Assembly: GCA_046331225.1 (NCBI GenBank)
Contig: JAXLRF010000005.1
Location: 554,890 to 618,889, forward strand
Direction of reading: 5' to 3'
Origin: VFMC01 sp046331225
Lineage (GTDB): Bacteria; Actinomycetota; Acidimicrobiia; Acidimicrobiales; Ilumatobacteraceae
Length of the DNA stretch: 64,000 nucleotides
Position 1 is the stretch's first letter, and every line of letters starts with the position of its first letter. Below, piece after piece: positions 36,512 to 44,880 of this stretch. Made by a program: the position numbers and the translations under genes. The notes beneath the pieces were generated by a model, which did not search any database, had not been told where the DNA came from, and was given only the letters and a program-made list of their open reading frames with translations.

Positions 36512-38200
36512 TCAGCCGGCGAAGGCGGCGAGCTCGGTACGCAGTTGGGCCAGGCCGATGGGGCCGAGCGCGAGGGCGAAGGTGTGGAACCGGCGCAGGT
36601 CGAAGCCCGCGCCCCGGCGCTGTTCGGTCTCGGCGCGGGCGCGCAGCCACTCGCGCTCGCCGATCTTGTAGCTGATCGCCTGGGCCGGCCACCCGAGATA
36701 GCGGTCGATCTCGCTCGCGAGGAACGTCTCGCCCTGACCGGTCTCGCTGACCGCGAACTCATAGGCCAGCTCTGGTGTCCACACCTCGCCACCGTGGAAG
36801 GGGGTGCCGTCGTTGAGCGTGGTGCCTTCGGGGATGCGGTAGCCGAGGTGCATGCCGATGTCGATGATCACCCGGACGCTGCGCAGCATCTGGCCGCCGA
36901 GGAAGCCGAGCCGGTAGTCGGGGTTGTCGAACCAACCGAACTCGTCGCACAGCCGCTCGGCGTAGAGCGCCCAACCCTCGCCGTGGCCGCTGATGAACCC
37001 GTTGCGCTGCAGTCGCGAGAGCTTGTCGGCCTGCACCTTCGTGTAGCCGAGCTGCAGGTGATGACCGGGGACGCTCTCGTGGTAGCACGTGGTGACGTCG
37101 CCCCACTTGGCGAACCGGGTGCGGCCGAGCGTGGGGTACCAGGTGCGGCCGGGCCGGCTGAAGTCCTCCGATGGCGACGTGTAGTACGGCGCTGCGGCCG
37201 AGCCGGCGGGCGGGATGAGCGCTTCGCATCGGCGGATCTGGTCGGGGATGTCGAAGTGCTCGAGACTGCGTTCGAGCGCCTCGTCGGTGAGCTCCTGCAG
37301 CCACGCGCGATAGGCGTCGGCGCCCTCGACCGAGCGGGCGGGATCGGTGTCGAGCAGCTCGCGCACCTCGGCGAAGCCGGCGCCCGGCAGGATCCGCTCG
37401 CACGTGGCGGCCATCTCGCGGCGCAGCTCGTGGTAGTCGGTCCAGGCCCAGTCGTACATCTCGCGCGGATCGAGCTCGGCGCCGAGCATGGCGCGGGCGC
37501 CGATGGCGTAGCGCTCGGGGCCGCAGGCGTCGGTGGTGCGCGCGTCGGGCGCGTAGGTGTCGCGCAGGTAGGTGGCGAACGCCGCGTACGCGGCCACTGC
37601 TTCGTCGGCGCCGGTGGCGACGTCGGCGCGGAGCGCATCGCCGATGCCCTCGGCGGAGGCGGCCTCGGTGGCGAGGGTGTCGAACCAGCGCTGTTCGGCC
37701 CACGTGCTGCACTGCGCGGCCACCGCGAGTGCCTGACGCCGCGCGGCGACCTTGCCGGTGGCACGACCCTGCTCGAACGTGGCGCGCACGCCGTCGAGGG
37801 CCGCGCTCACGCGGTGCAGGCGCGAGGCGATGTTCGACCACGCTTGCTCACCCTGGCGTGGCATCAGGTCGAACGTCGAGCGGATGGTGCTGACGGGCGA
37901 CGCGAGCACTCGCAACGCATACATCCACTCGCCGCTGTCGAACTGGTCGACCGACACGCCGAAGCGCTCGTCGAGGAAGTCGCGGGCGAGCCGGTCGTGG
38001 TCGTTCGTCGTGTCGAGCTGGCCGAGCGCCTGGCGTGTGCGGCGCACGTGCTCGGCGCGCACCGCGTGGCCCTCGGGCGAGAAGTCGGTGAGCAGGTGGT
38101 CGTACCCGGGGATGCCACGACCGGTGGCCGAGCACGGGTCGAGTGCCGCGCTCTCGTCGACGTGGTCGTGAGCCAGCTGGAAGATGGGGGAGAGGGCCAT
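36512..38200 (-). CDS. DUF885 family metallopeptidase-like protein
   Basis: This 562-aa protein has the HExxGHH-type motif of the DUF885 family, YHESVPGHHLQLGY (about residue 372), and the downstream Glu-containing GHGEGWALYAERL. It also has the family segments GWPAQAISYKIGEREWL and LGGQMLRSVRVIIDIGMH. Members resemble M3/M32-like zinc peptidases. No signal peptide is seen. ATG 38200 lies 7 nt after TACGGT, a leaderless pattern. Confidence 0.88.
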   Translation of the reverse strand: MALSPIFQLAHDHVDESAALDPCSATGRGIPGYDHLLTDFSPEGHAVRAEHVRRTRQALGQLDTTNDHDRLARDFLDERFGVSVDQFDSGEWMYALRVLASPVSTIRSTFDLMPRQGEQAWSNIASRLHRVSAALDGVRATFEQGRATGKVAARRQALAVAAQCSTWAEQRWFDTLATEAASAEGIGDALRADVATGADEAVAAYAAFATYLRDTYAPDARTTDACGPERYAIGARAMLGAELDPREMYDWAWTDYHELRREMAATCERILPGAGFAEVRELLDTDPARSVEGADAYRAWLQELTDEALERSLEHFDIPDQIRRCEALIPPAGSAAAPYYTSPSEDFSRPGRTWYPTLGRTRFAKWGDVTTCYHESVPGHHLQLGYTKVQADKLSRLQRNGFISGHGEGWALYAERLCDEFGWFDNPDYRLGFLGGQMLRSVRVIIDIGMHLGYRIPEGTTLNDGTPFHGGEVWTPELAYEFAVSETGQGETFLASEIDRYLGWPAQAISYKIGEREWLRARAETEQRRGAGFDLRRFHTFALALGPIGLAQLRTELAAFAG

Positions 38201-38334
38201 GGAGCCGACCGTAGTCGTGCCGACGACCTGCCGGAACGGGACCAACGGCCCGGCGCAGGGGTGCGCGGACGCGTGCCAGAATCGCCCTACCGCGAGGGGC
38301 CGCCCCCGATGCGACCCCAACAGAGAGGGGAATC

Positions 38335-38718
38335 ATGTCGTTCGATCTGGTCATCGAGGTCGACAACCAGCCCGGCGCCTTGGCGCACGTGGCTGCGGCG
38401 GTCAGCGACGCCGGGGTGAACCTGGCGGCGGCCACGTGCCTCGGCAAGGGCGACCGTACCGAGCTGCACATCCTCGTGCCGCACGCCGAGCCGGTCCGCC
38501 ACGCGCTGGCGCTCACCCACGAGGCCTCGATCACCCGCGAGCGCGAGGTGTGCGTCGTCGAGGTGCACGACGACCAGCCGGGGGTGCTCGCCGATCTGGC
38601 CCGCTCGGTCGCCGACAAGGGCATCAACATCGACCTGCTCTACGTCGCCACGCACAACCGTGTGGTGTTCGGTTCGCAGGACCTGGCGGGGCTGAAGGCC
38701 GCACTCGGCCAGAGCTGA
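38335..38718 (+). CDS. Tandem ACT-domain protein
   Basis: This 127-aa protein consists of two ACT domains. The first has LVIEVDNQPGALAHVAAAV then SDAGVNLAAA; the second has VVEVHDDQPGVLADLARSVA then DKGINIDLLY. No catalytic domain is attached. Free-standing ACT pairs bind amino acids and regulate a partner. GAGAGGGG precedes the ATG. It stands alone between DUF885 (divergent) and the serine hydrolase. Confidence 0.88.
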   Translation: MSFDLVIEVDNQPGALAHVAAAVSDAGVNLAAATCLGKGDRTELHILVPHAEPVRHALALTHEASITREREVCVVEVHDDQPGVLADLARSVADKGINIDLLYVATHNRVVFGSQDLAGLKAALGQS

Positions 38719-38764
38719 CCGGCTCGTCCCGACGCCTCACCCGACCCTGTGGCAGGGTGGGGCG

Positions 38765-39961
38765 ATGAGTCGATTCCGCCGCGCCCCGTTGCTCGTCGCG
38801 TTCGCGCTCGGCGCCCTCGCCGTCGGGTGCAGCGACGACGACGCAACGAGCGAGCCCGCCGCGTCGACCGCCACCTCGGCGCCGGCGGCGACCTCGGGCG
38901 ACACCACCGCCGTGCCCGACACCACGGCCGCCCCCGAGACGACGGCCGCGCCCAGCACCGAGGCGCCCACGACGCCGGCTCCCACCACCACCCTCGCGTC
39001 GCCCACCGGCGACGTGTTCCCCGGTGACGACTGGGCCGTCGGCGAGTTCCCCGCCGACGTCGACCGCGCCGCCCTCGACGCCGCCGTCGACGTCGCGTTC
39101 GGAGCGCCCGACGCGACGGCGCGGGTGCGCTCGATCGTGGTGGTGAAGGGCGGTGAGATCGTCTACGAGCGATACCACCCGCTCGACGGCCCCGACACGA
39201 TCATGGACTCGTACTCGGTGGCCAAGAGCTACACGTCGGCCGTGATCGGGATGCTGATCGGCGACGGGAAGCTGTCGCTCGACGGTCCGGCACCTGTGGC
39301 GCTGTGGAGCGATCCGGCCGACCCGCGCCACGAGATCACGATCGAGCAGTTGCTGCACATGGCGAGCGGGCTCGACTGGACCGAGGCGTACGGCGACGGC
39401 TCGCAGGTGTTGCAGATGTTCGGCGCCGAGCGCGCGTCGGACGTGCCGGCGAGCGCGCCGCTCGAGGCCCAGCCGGGCGAGAAGTTCGAGTACTCCACCG
39501 GGACGACGGCGATCCTGGCCGGCATCGCGATCGACACGCTCGGCGGGCCCGAGGCCTTCGACGAGTACGTGCACGAGCGGTTGTTCGACCCGATCGGCGT
39601 GACGAGCCTCGAGTTCACCACCGACCGGAGCGGCCGTTGGTTCGGTGGCTTCGGGGCCAACCAGACCACTCGCGACTTCGCCCGCTTCGGGTTGCTGTAC
39701 CTGAACGACGGCATCTGGGAAGGACAGCGGCTGATCCCCGAGGGCTGGGTCGAGTACAGCCACACGCCGTCGGCCACCAACGAGCAGTACGGCGCGCAGT
39801 GGTGGATGTTCCGCACGGGCGCGTTCGAGGCCCGTGGCCTGTTCGGTCAGGTGATCCTGGTGAGCCCCGAGCACGACCTGGTGATGGCGCTCAACACCAC
39901 CCAGGGCGGCGACGTGGACACCCTGGTGAGCACCGCCTACGCCTTGTTCACGAACGGGTGA
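38765..39961 (+). CDS. Lipoprotein serine hydrolase, class C beta-lactamase family
   Basis: This 398-aa protein has a lipobox LAVGCSDD (Cys22), a long Thr/Ala/Pro stalk (about 28-82) and a penicillin-binding-protein-like domain. The catalytic SxxK is SVAK (Ser151, Lys154), a Tyr motif is EYSTGT, and a family segment reads LLHMASGLDW. It should be anchored on the outer face of the membrane as an esterase, peptidase or transpeptidase-like hydrolase. True beta-lactamase activity cannot be claimed. Confidence 0.86.
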   Translation: MSRFRRAPLLVAFALGALAVGCSDDDATSEPAASTATSAPAATSGDTTAVPDTTAAPETTAAPSTEAPTTPAPTTTLASPTGDVFPGDDWAVGEFPADVDRAALDAAVDVAFGAPDATARVRSIVVVKGGEIVYERYHPLDGPDTIMDSYSVAKSYTSAVIGMLIGDGKLSLDGPAPVALWSDPADPRHEITIEQLLHMASGLDWTEAYGDGSQVLQMFGAERASDVPASAPLEAQPGEKFEYSTGTTAILAGIAIDTLGGPEAFDEYVHERLFDPIGVTSLEFTTDRSGRWFGGFGANQTTRDFARFGLLYLNDGIWEGQRLIPEGWVEYSHTPSATNEQYGAQWWMFRTGAFEARGLFGQVILVSPEHDLVMALNTTQGGDVDTLVSTAYALFTNG

Positions 39962-40000
39962 GCCGGACGCCCTGACCCTGCCGCGAGATGCGGATTCTGG

Positions 40001-40006
40001 TAGCAT
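40001..40006 (+). promoter_or_regulatory. Predicted -10 element of the P450 gene
   Basis: TAGCAT ends exactly 7 nt before ATG 40014. This fits a leaderless transcript and favours that ATG over the in-frame ATG at 40005. No clear -35 is visible. Confidence 0.4.
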
Positions 40007-40013
40007 GGGTGCC

Positions 40014-41258
40014 ATGACCGACACGCAGGACGCCACGCAGGCCGGCCGGCCGCCCGTCAGCGACTGGGCCACCGACTACGACATCTTCGACGAGGCCTAC
40101 ATCTCCGACCCGTACCCGATCTGGGCCGAGCTGCGCGAGCGCTGCCCGATCGCGCACACCGAGCGGTGGGGCGGCTCGTGGCTGCCGACGACGTACGAGG
40201 ACGTCACGGCCATGGCGCGCGACATCGAGAACTTCCCGTCGGGCAACGGCATCTCGGTGGTGCCGCCGCCGGCGCAGACGGCCACGGGCACGCAGGTGCC
40301 GGCCCCGATCCTCAGCTCGGGCGTTCCGCCCATCAGCGCCGACCCGCCGCTGCACACGTGGACCCGTCGCCTGGTGCTGCCGCAGATGAGCCCGGCCCGG
40401 GTGGACGAGTACGAGGTGTTCACGCGCGACCTGTGCCGTCGCCTGGTCGACGGCTTCCTCGAGCGCGGCGAGGGCGACGTGGCCGCCGGCTACGCGCAGC
40501 AGATCCCGGTGCGCGTGATCGGGCACATCCTCGGCGTGCCCGAGGACATGGCGCCGGTGTTCACCGAGTGGGTGCGCGACGTGCTCGAGTTCGCGCACGA
40601 CGCCGAGCGGCGCATGCGCGGCATCACCGGGATCCTGCAGTACCTCAACGGGGCGCTCGACGAGCGCATCGCCAACCCGACCGACGACTTCATCAGCGAG
40701 CTGCTGCAGAGCGAGCACGACGGCAAGCCCATCGAGCGGCCCGTCGTGATGGGCATGTGCGCGCTGTTGCTGATCGCCGGCATCGACACCACGTGGTCGT
40801 CGATCGGCTCGTCGATGTGGCACCTCGCGACGCATCCCGAGGATCGCCGCCGGCTGGTCGCCGAGCCCGAGCTGATGCCGACCGCGATCGAGGAGTTCCT
40901 CCGCGCCTACGCGCCGGTCACGATGGCTCGTCGGCTCAGCCACGACGTCGAGTTCAACGGGTGCCCGATGAAGGCGGGCGACCGGATCCTCATGAACTTC
41001 CCCGGTGCCAATCGCGACCCCAAGGCGTTCCCCGATGCCGACAAGGTGATCATCGACCGCAAGGTCAACCGTCACGTGGCGTTCGGCGCAGGCATCCACC
41101 GGTGCGCCGGCAGCAACCTCGCCCGGATGGAGCTGCGCGTGGCGATCGAGGAGTTCCTGGCTCGCATCCCCGAGTTCGAGCTCGCCGAGGGTGGCGTGGT
41201 CACGTGGGCGGGCGGTCAGGTGCGCGGCCCTCGCGAAGTCCCCGTCGTCATCCGCTGA
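40014..41258 (+). CDS. Cytochrome P450
   Basis: This 414-aa bacterial class I P450 has the I-helix oxygen-activation motif LLIAGIDTTWS, the ExxR motif EEFLR, and the heme-Cys loop VAFGAGIHRCAGSNLAR (Cys364). It is soluble and would need a ferredoxin and reductase, neither of which is adjacent. The substrate is unknown; PISADPPLHTWTRRLV and the distal features resemble steroid/terpenoid-oxidising actinobacterial P450s, but this is only suggestive. A stem-loop follows the stop. Confidence 0.93.
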   Translation: MTDTQDATQAGRPPVSDWATDYDIFDEAYISDPYPIWAELRERCPIAHTERWGGSWLPTTYEDVTAMARDIENFPSGNGISVVPPPAQTATGTQVPAPILSSGVPPISADPPLHTWTRRLVLPQMSPARVDEYEVFTRDLCRRLVDGFLERGEGDVAAGYAQQIPVRVIGHILGVPEDMAPVFTEWVRDVLEFAHDAERRMRGITGILQYLNGALDERIANPTDDFISELLQSEHDGKPIERPVVMGMCALLLIAGIDTTWSSIGSSMWHLATHPEDRRRLVAEPELMPTAIEEFLRAYAPVTMARRLSHDVEFNGCPMKAGDRILMNFPGANRDPKAFPDADKVIIDRKVNRHVAFGAGIHRCAGSNLARMELRVAIEEFLARIPEFELAEGGVVTWAGGQVRGPREVPVVIR

Positions 41259-41263
41259 TCCGT

Positions 41264-41307
41264 CCGGGTCGCGGATCTTCTCGGATCCCGAGAGGGATCG
41301 CGACCGG
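41264..41307 (+). terminator. Stem-loop after the P450 gene
   Basis: CCGGGTCGCGGATC pairs with GGGATCGCGACCGG across a central CTC/GAG extension with small bulges. It starts 5 nt after the P450 stop and lacks a T-run. It is a probable terminator separating P450 from the next unit. Confidence 0.5.
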
Positions 41308-41364
41308 AACGACCTGTCGACTGCTGCGACCGGTGTTCGCGAGCTGACGCCTACGCTCGGCCGC

Positions 41365-42087
41365 GTGGAACCCTGGCGCGACCTCGACCCTGCGTCGGCC
41401 GTGGTCGTGCCGTCGCGTCCGAATCCGATCGTGTCGCTCGACGGTCTCACCCGCTCGCGCGACGAGGTCGACGACCTGCTCGACGAGGTGTTCGGCACGC
41501 CCGACGACCGCGGGCCCGGGCCGGTGGACGCACTGCTGGTGGCGGGTGGACTGGCCGCGGTGGTGGCCGGCCTGGCGGGTGCGGTGGGCCCCGTGGTGGT
41601 GGTCGGTGGCGTGGCCGCGCTGGTGCTCGGTTCGGTGTTGCCGATCCGTTCGGTGAGCCGCCGGTTGGCGGCGATGCGACGAGGCCGCCGACTGCGTGCG
41701 CTGATCGGCGACGGGCTGGTGCTGCGCACCGATCACCCGTCGGTGCGAGCGCTGCTCGCAGCCGAGGCAGCGGTTCGTTCGGCACGAGTCGCACCTGCCA
41801 TCTTCCTGCGGTCGAACACGATCGCCCACGCCGCGGTGCACGAGGTGGCGTCGTTGCTGGCGTGCCGCTCGCCGGTGTCGGACGCCGAGGTCGGCTACGT
41901 CGACGAGCGCGCCCGCGCGCTGCGATCGCTGGCCGACGCGCTGACCGATCCGCCGGTGGGGGACGACGACGCCGAGCGGCGTCGCTCGCTGGTGGAGGCG
42001 CGGCGCGAGGTCGAACGGATCGACGGTGCCTCGTCGGTGACGGACGCCGAACGGTTGCGGATGGAGTTGCTCGGTGACGACGCCTGA
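41365..42087 (+). CDS. Hypothetical two-helix membrane protein
   Basis: I do not recognise this 240-aa protein. Its N-terminal 50 residues are soluble (RSRDEVDDLLDEVFGTPDD), then two closely spaced hydrophobic helices (about 52-98) end in VLGSVLPIR. A basic, helical cytoplasmic-type region (RRLAAMRRGRRLRALIGDG) and a longer helical domain follow. GTG 41365 is 7 nt after TACGCT. Its end overlaps the start of the Arg-rich repeat protein by 14 nt, so the two are translationally coupled and may function together. Confidence 0.7.
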   Translation: MEPWRDLDPASAVVVPSRPNPIVSLDGLTRSRDEVDDLLDEVFGTPDDRGPGPVDALLVAGGLAAVVAGLAGAVGPVVVVGGVAALVLGSVLPIRSVSRRLAAMRRGRRLRALIGDGLVLRTDHPSVRALLAAEAAVRSARVAPAIFLRSNTIAHAAVHEVASLLACRSPVSDAEVGYVDERARALRSLADALTDPPVGDDDAERRRSLVEARREVERIDGASSVTDAERLRMELLGDDA

Positions 42088-43303
42088 CGCGCAGCTGGAC
42101 GAGCTGATCGAGCCGGCGCCCCCGCCGGGCACGGCGTTCGACGAGCGCGACACGTCCGACGGCGACCAGCTCGGGTGGTTGGCGAAGGTGCTCGCCGTGC
42201 CGCTGGCACCGGTGGTCGCGGTGTGGGAGGGCGGTCGCGTGGCCGGTCGGGGCGTGGTCGCCGGCGCACGTGGGCTCGGACGAGTGCTGATGGTGCCGGT
42301 CCGGCTGGTCGGTCGCGTGTTCACGGCCGTCACCGAGCTCGTCGGCCGAGCCGTCGCTTCCGTCGTGGGGGTCGTCGAGTCGGTGCTGCGACTGTTCGCC
42401 GGTGTCGCTCGCGGCATCGGGCGCCGGATCGCCGCTGTCGCCGCGGCGATCGGTCGTCGACTCGTCTGGCTGTGGCGCGCCGTCGCGCCGCCGGTCGCCG
42501 CGCTCGGTCGACGGGTGCTGGTGGCCGTGCGAGGTGCGGCTCGCGCGGTCATCGCGGTGGTGCGCCAGGCGGCCCGAGCGGTCGGTGGCGTGCTGCGACG
42601 CGTCGCAGTCGCCGTGCGTTCGGCGGCGCGGGCGATGGCGCTGGCGGTGCGCGGTGTGTGGCGGCGACTCGTGTCGCCGGTGCGTGCGATGGCGCGTGCC
42701 GTGGCGTCCGGGTTGCGGAGGGCCGGCCGGGTGCTGACGGCGATGGTGCGTGCGATCGGCCGTCCGGTCGTTCGGGCCGTGTCGGTGATCGGTGGTGCAC
42801 TGCGGCGGGCTGCGGCGGCCGTGGGTGCCGTGGGTGCCGTGGTGTCCGGGCTCGCCCGGCGGATCGCCGCAGTCGTGCGCGCGGTCGCGCGGACGCTCGG
42901 CCGTGGCGTGTCGATGGTGGTCGCCGCGGTGTGCCGTGTGCTCGGAGCGATCGCGAGGCCGATCCGACGAATCGCCACGATGGTTTCTCGTGCTGTCGGC
43001 GCCGTCGGGCGTGCGGTGACGGGTGCGCTCCGCTCGGTCGGCGCCGTGGTGCGGGGCAGTGCTGCCGCTGTCGGCCGTGCGGTCGCGGTGATCGTGCGGC
43101 CGTTCGGTCGTGCTGCGAGCGCGTCTGCGCAGGCGGTCCGCCAGGGGGCCCGGGCGACCGGTCGGGCGCTGCGACCGGTGGTGTCGGCCGGGCGGACGGC
43201 GCGCCGCCGCTTGGCAGCGATCGCCCGAGCCACGCGGGCCGCCGTGCGCAGATCTGTCGCACAGGTGCGCTCGTCGCTTCGCGCCGCCCTTCGCCGGTCG
43301 TGA
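42074..43303 (+). CDS. Arg-only cationic 11-residue-repeat amphipathic protein, novel
   Basis: I recognise no family. This 409-aa protein has an acidic, Pro-rich N-terminus (about 1-30), then from residue 69 a nearly unbroken string of 11-residue units, for example GRVLMVPVRLV, GRVFTAVTELV, GRAVASVVGVV, ARAVIAVVRQA, ARAVGGVLRRV and GRVLTAMVRAI. Residues 103-409 contain no Asp, Glu or Lys; all charge comes from Arg, set among Ala, Val, Gly and Ile. An 11-mer period is that of amphipathic lipid-surface helices (apolipoproteins, synuclein, perilipins), so membrane coating or nucleic-acid binding is possible. Third codon positions are GC-rich as expected for a real frame. GTG 42074 overlaps the upstream gene. 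Confidence 0.68.
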   Translation: MTTPDAQLDELIEPAPPPGTAFDERDTSDGDQLGWLAKVLAVPLAPVVAVWEGGRVAGRGVVAGARGLGRVLMVPVRLVGRVFTAVTELVGRAVASVVGVVESVLRLFAGVARGIGRRIAAVAAAIGRRLVWLWRAVAPPVAALGRRVLVAVRGAARAVIAVVRQAARAVGGVLRRVAVAVRSAARAMALAVRGVWRRLVSPVRAMARAVASGLRRAGRVLTAMVRAIGRPVVRAVSVIGGALRRAAAAVGAVGAVVSGLARRIAAVVRAVARTLGRGVSMVVAAVCRVLGAIARPIRRIATMVSRAVGAVGRAVTGALRSVGAVVRGSAAAVGRAVAVIVRPFGRAASASAQAVRQGARATGRALRPVVSAGRTARRRLAAIARATRAAVRRSVAQVRSSLRAALRRS

Positions 43304-43324
43304 CCGGCGTCAGACCTCGCGTGT

Positions 43325-43360
43325 GTGCACGACTCCACCGAGACGGGGGTGGAGGTGCAC
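43325..43360. terminator. Hairpin at the end of the Arg-rich gene (former ychF end)
   Basis: GTGCACGACTCCACC pairs with GGTGGAGGTGCAC across GAGACGGG, with a 2-nt bulge. It lies 22 nt after the Arg-rich gene. It would also have terminated ychF before the element inserted, since the old ychF end lies just beyond it. Confidence 0.5.
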
Positions 43361-43377
43361 GAACGCGGGCGGGTCAG

Positions 43378-43392
43378 ACGTTGAAGCGGAAC
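43378..43392. repeat. Left attachment core (attL) of the ychF element
   Basis: ACGTTGAAGCGGAAC, identical to 48059-48073 in direct orientation. It is followed on the chromosomal side by TCAG, which completes an in-frame ychF Val-stop on the minus strand. Confidence 0.78.
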
Positions 43393-43457
43393 GTCGGAGC
43401 GCGATCGATTCATAGCCGCTGACCTGCGACGCTGCAGCTCAGTCGCGTGGCGGAGTT

Positions 43458-43473
43458 CGCAGAAAGTACGCAG
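43458..43473. repeat. Integrase arm-type site, left end
   Basis: CGCAGAAAGTACGCAG, an exact 16-bp direct copy of 47943-47958, placed about 65 nt inside the left core. It is a candidate arm-binding site for the element's tyrosine integrase or excisionase. Confidence 0.55.
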
Positions 43474-43498
43474 CCCGTCCCGGGGTGCGCTGCACGTG

Positions 43499-44092
43499 TC
43501 AACGTGGTCGCTTCCGACGCCATCGGGAGTACCCAGCAACGTTGACCTCGACATTGCTCGGCACGCTGGCGCGGACGTCGTCGGCGATGCTCGGTTCCGC
43601 CTCTCGCGGTACCCAGACGGTGACGCGCTGCGGATGCTCCTGAACCCGCTGCCGAAGGACTTCGGCAGCATCGTCGATCGCTCCAGCGTCGCCATCAAGA
43701 AAGTCGGCGGCGACAAGCCGAAGAAGTTCAGCCCACGCGGCGAGTTGACGGTCGAGTTCGCTCTCGTCCAATCCGCCCGGGGGCAGCTGCTTCATGAGAT
43801 CTGGCCGTCGGGCCTCGATCACGGTGTCGAGAAGTGTCCAGTTGACGACGTCGTCGGTGATCCAGATCGGGTACGGAGGAACCTGGTCGTCGACGAGGCG
43901 GATGAGATTCACCTCGGCTCGGGCAAACTCGACGCTGCGGGCGACTCTGACCGCGACCGCAGGTGCTTTGCAGAGAACAGCGCGCTCCCATTGTGTTGGT
44001 TCTTCGGCACTGCCGAGCGTGAATCCGTGCGCCTTGAGGAACCCGAAGTGCCGTTCGACGGCCGAAGTCCACCGATCAAGATTGCCCGGCAT
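43499..44092 (-). CDS. Hypothetical protein downstream of the toxin-antitoxin pair
   Basis: I do not recognise this 197-aa protein. It begins MPGNLDRWTSAVERHFGFLK and contains VAVRVARSVEFARAEVNLIR and YPIWITDDVVNWTLLD, then an acidic helical C-terminal half and a basic tail. It starts 5 nt after the antitoxin stop on the same strand, so it is the third gene of a toxin-antitoxin-X operon inside the integrative element. It has no SecB-like features, so the toxin-antitoxin-chaperone pattern is not supported. Confidence 0.6.
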   Translation of the reverse strand: MPGNLDRWTSAVERHFGFLKAHGFTLGSAEEPTQWERAVLCKAPAVAVRVARSVEFARAEVNLIRLVDDQVPPYPIWITDDVVNWTLLDTVIEARRPDLMKQLPPGGLDESELDRQLAAWAELLRLVAADFLDGDAGAIDDAAEVLRQRVQEHPQRVTVWVPREAEPSIADDVRASVPSNVEVNVAGYSRWRRKRPR

Positions 44093-44097
44093 CGAGG

Positions 44098-44403
44098 TCA
44101 GCTCGCGGCGGACAGTTCGACGATGACCTTGAGGTCGAGTGCGGCCGCGACCTTCTGGAGCGTCGTGAGGGTCGCACCAACGCCGCCGGCCTCGAGGCGG
44201 GCCACGGCGGCCTGGCTGGTGCCCATGCGGCCGGCGAGCTCGCGCTGGCTGAGACCGGCCGCCTCGCGAGCGTCTCGGACCTTCTCGCCGACGTCGAGCG
44301 CCAGCCGAGTCGCCTCGTAGGTCGCGTCGAAGTCGGCGCGCTCGTCGGCGCTCATCGCGGCAAGGCGGCTCTTCTTCAGTTCTTCGATCGTCGTACGGGC
44401 CAT
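44098..44403 (-). CDS. XRE-family antitoxin (HigA-like)
   Basis: The 101-aa protein has an N-terminal helical segment and a C-terminal Cro/C1-type helix-turn-helix: KVRDAREAAGLSQRELAGRM, then GTSQAAVARLEAGG. It follows the toxin gene with a 1-nt TGATG overlap, the toxin-first order of higBA. It should neutralise the toxin and repress the operon by binding the palindrome upstream of higB. Confidence 0.85.
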   Translation of the reverse strand: MARTTIEELKKSRLAAMSADERADFDATYEATRLALDVGEKVRDAREAAGLSQRELAGRMGTSQAAVARLEAGGVGATLTTLQKVAAALDLKVIVELSAAS

Positions 44404-44744
44404 CAGACGTCCTCCTCGGCGGTGTGTCCTTCGGCGATGCAGCGGGTCATCGCCCAACGTGCTCGCTGCACCTCAGCACGTTCGTTCTGTCGTTGCTTGT
44501 GGAACACGGTCAGCAGCACGATCCGCCGACCTGTGGCGAAGAAGTACGTGATCCGCCACGCCACTCGGAGCACGTCGAACCGCAGCTCGAACAGCCCGTC
44601 GCCGAGCGCTCGAGAGGCCGGCATCCGCAGCAGGTTGCCTCGCTCGGCGAGCCGCTCGACATGCGGGAGCACGACGGCGAAGTCGTGCGGCGACAGATCG
44701 CCCATCCACTGCTCCACCTCCGGCTCCAGCTCGACCGACCACAT
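44403..44744 (-). CDS. HigB/RelE-type (phage Gp49-like) toxin
   Basis: This 113-aa protein has the RelE-superfamily pattern: WSVELEPEVEQWMGDLSPHD, LGDGLFELRFDVLRVAWRIT and YFFATGRRIVLLTVFHKQRQ. Members cleave mRNA on ribosomes. It is coupled to the XRE antitoxin gene. An AT-rich inverted repeat abuts its start codon. Confidence 0.85.
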   Translation of the reverse strand: MWSVELEPEVEQWMGDLSPHDFAVVLPHVERLAERGNLLRMPASRALGDGLFELRFDVLRVAWRITYFFATGRRIVLLTVFHKQRQNERAEVQRARWAMTRCIAEGHTAEEDV

Positions 44745-44762
44745 GACATCAAAGATGATATC
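44745..44762. promoter_or_regulatory. Probable HigA operator
   Basis: GACATCAAAGATGATATC is an imperfect 18-bp palindrome, unusually AT-rich for the region, directly before the toxin start codon. Antitoxin autorepression at such a site is standard for higBA modules. Confidence 0.45.
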
Positions 44763-44880
44763 ACGCTGGCGGGTCGATCGGAAGGCGTAACGCCGTGATC
44801 CGAAGTCGGATCACATGCTCCGCATGCCGATCATCGGGCCTAGGGTCGGCTCCGATGATCGGTCGAGAGGGCCCGCGTTC

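Noticed and set aside
38765..39961. True beta-lactamase
   Set aside because: The SxxK and Tyr motifs fit the wider class C/PBP-like serine hydrolase family, which is mostly esterases and peptidases. Nothing seen supports resistance.
41248..43716. Long minus-strand Arg/Thr-rich frame opposite the 11-mer repeat gene
   Set aside because: It shows no fold or homology, has runs of R, T, A and P typical of antisense to Arg/Ala/Val codons, and crosses the left end of the integrative element.
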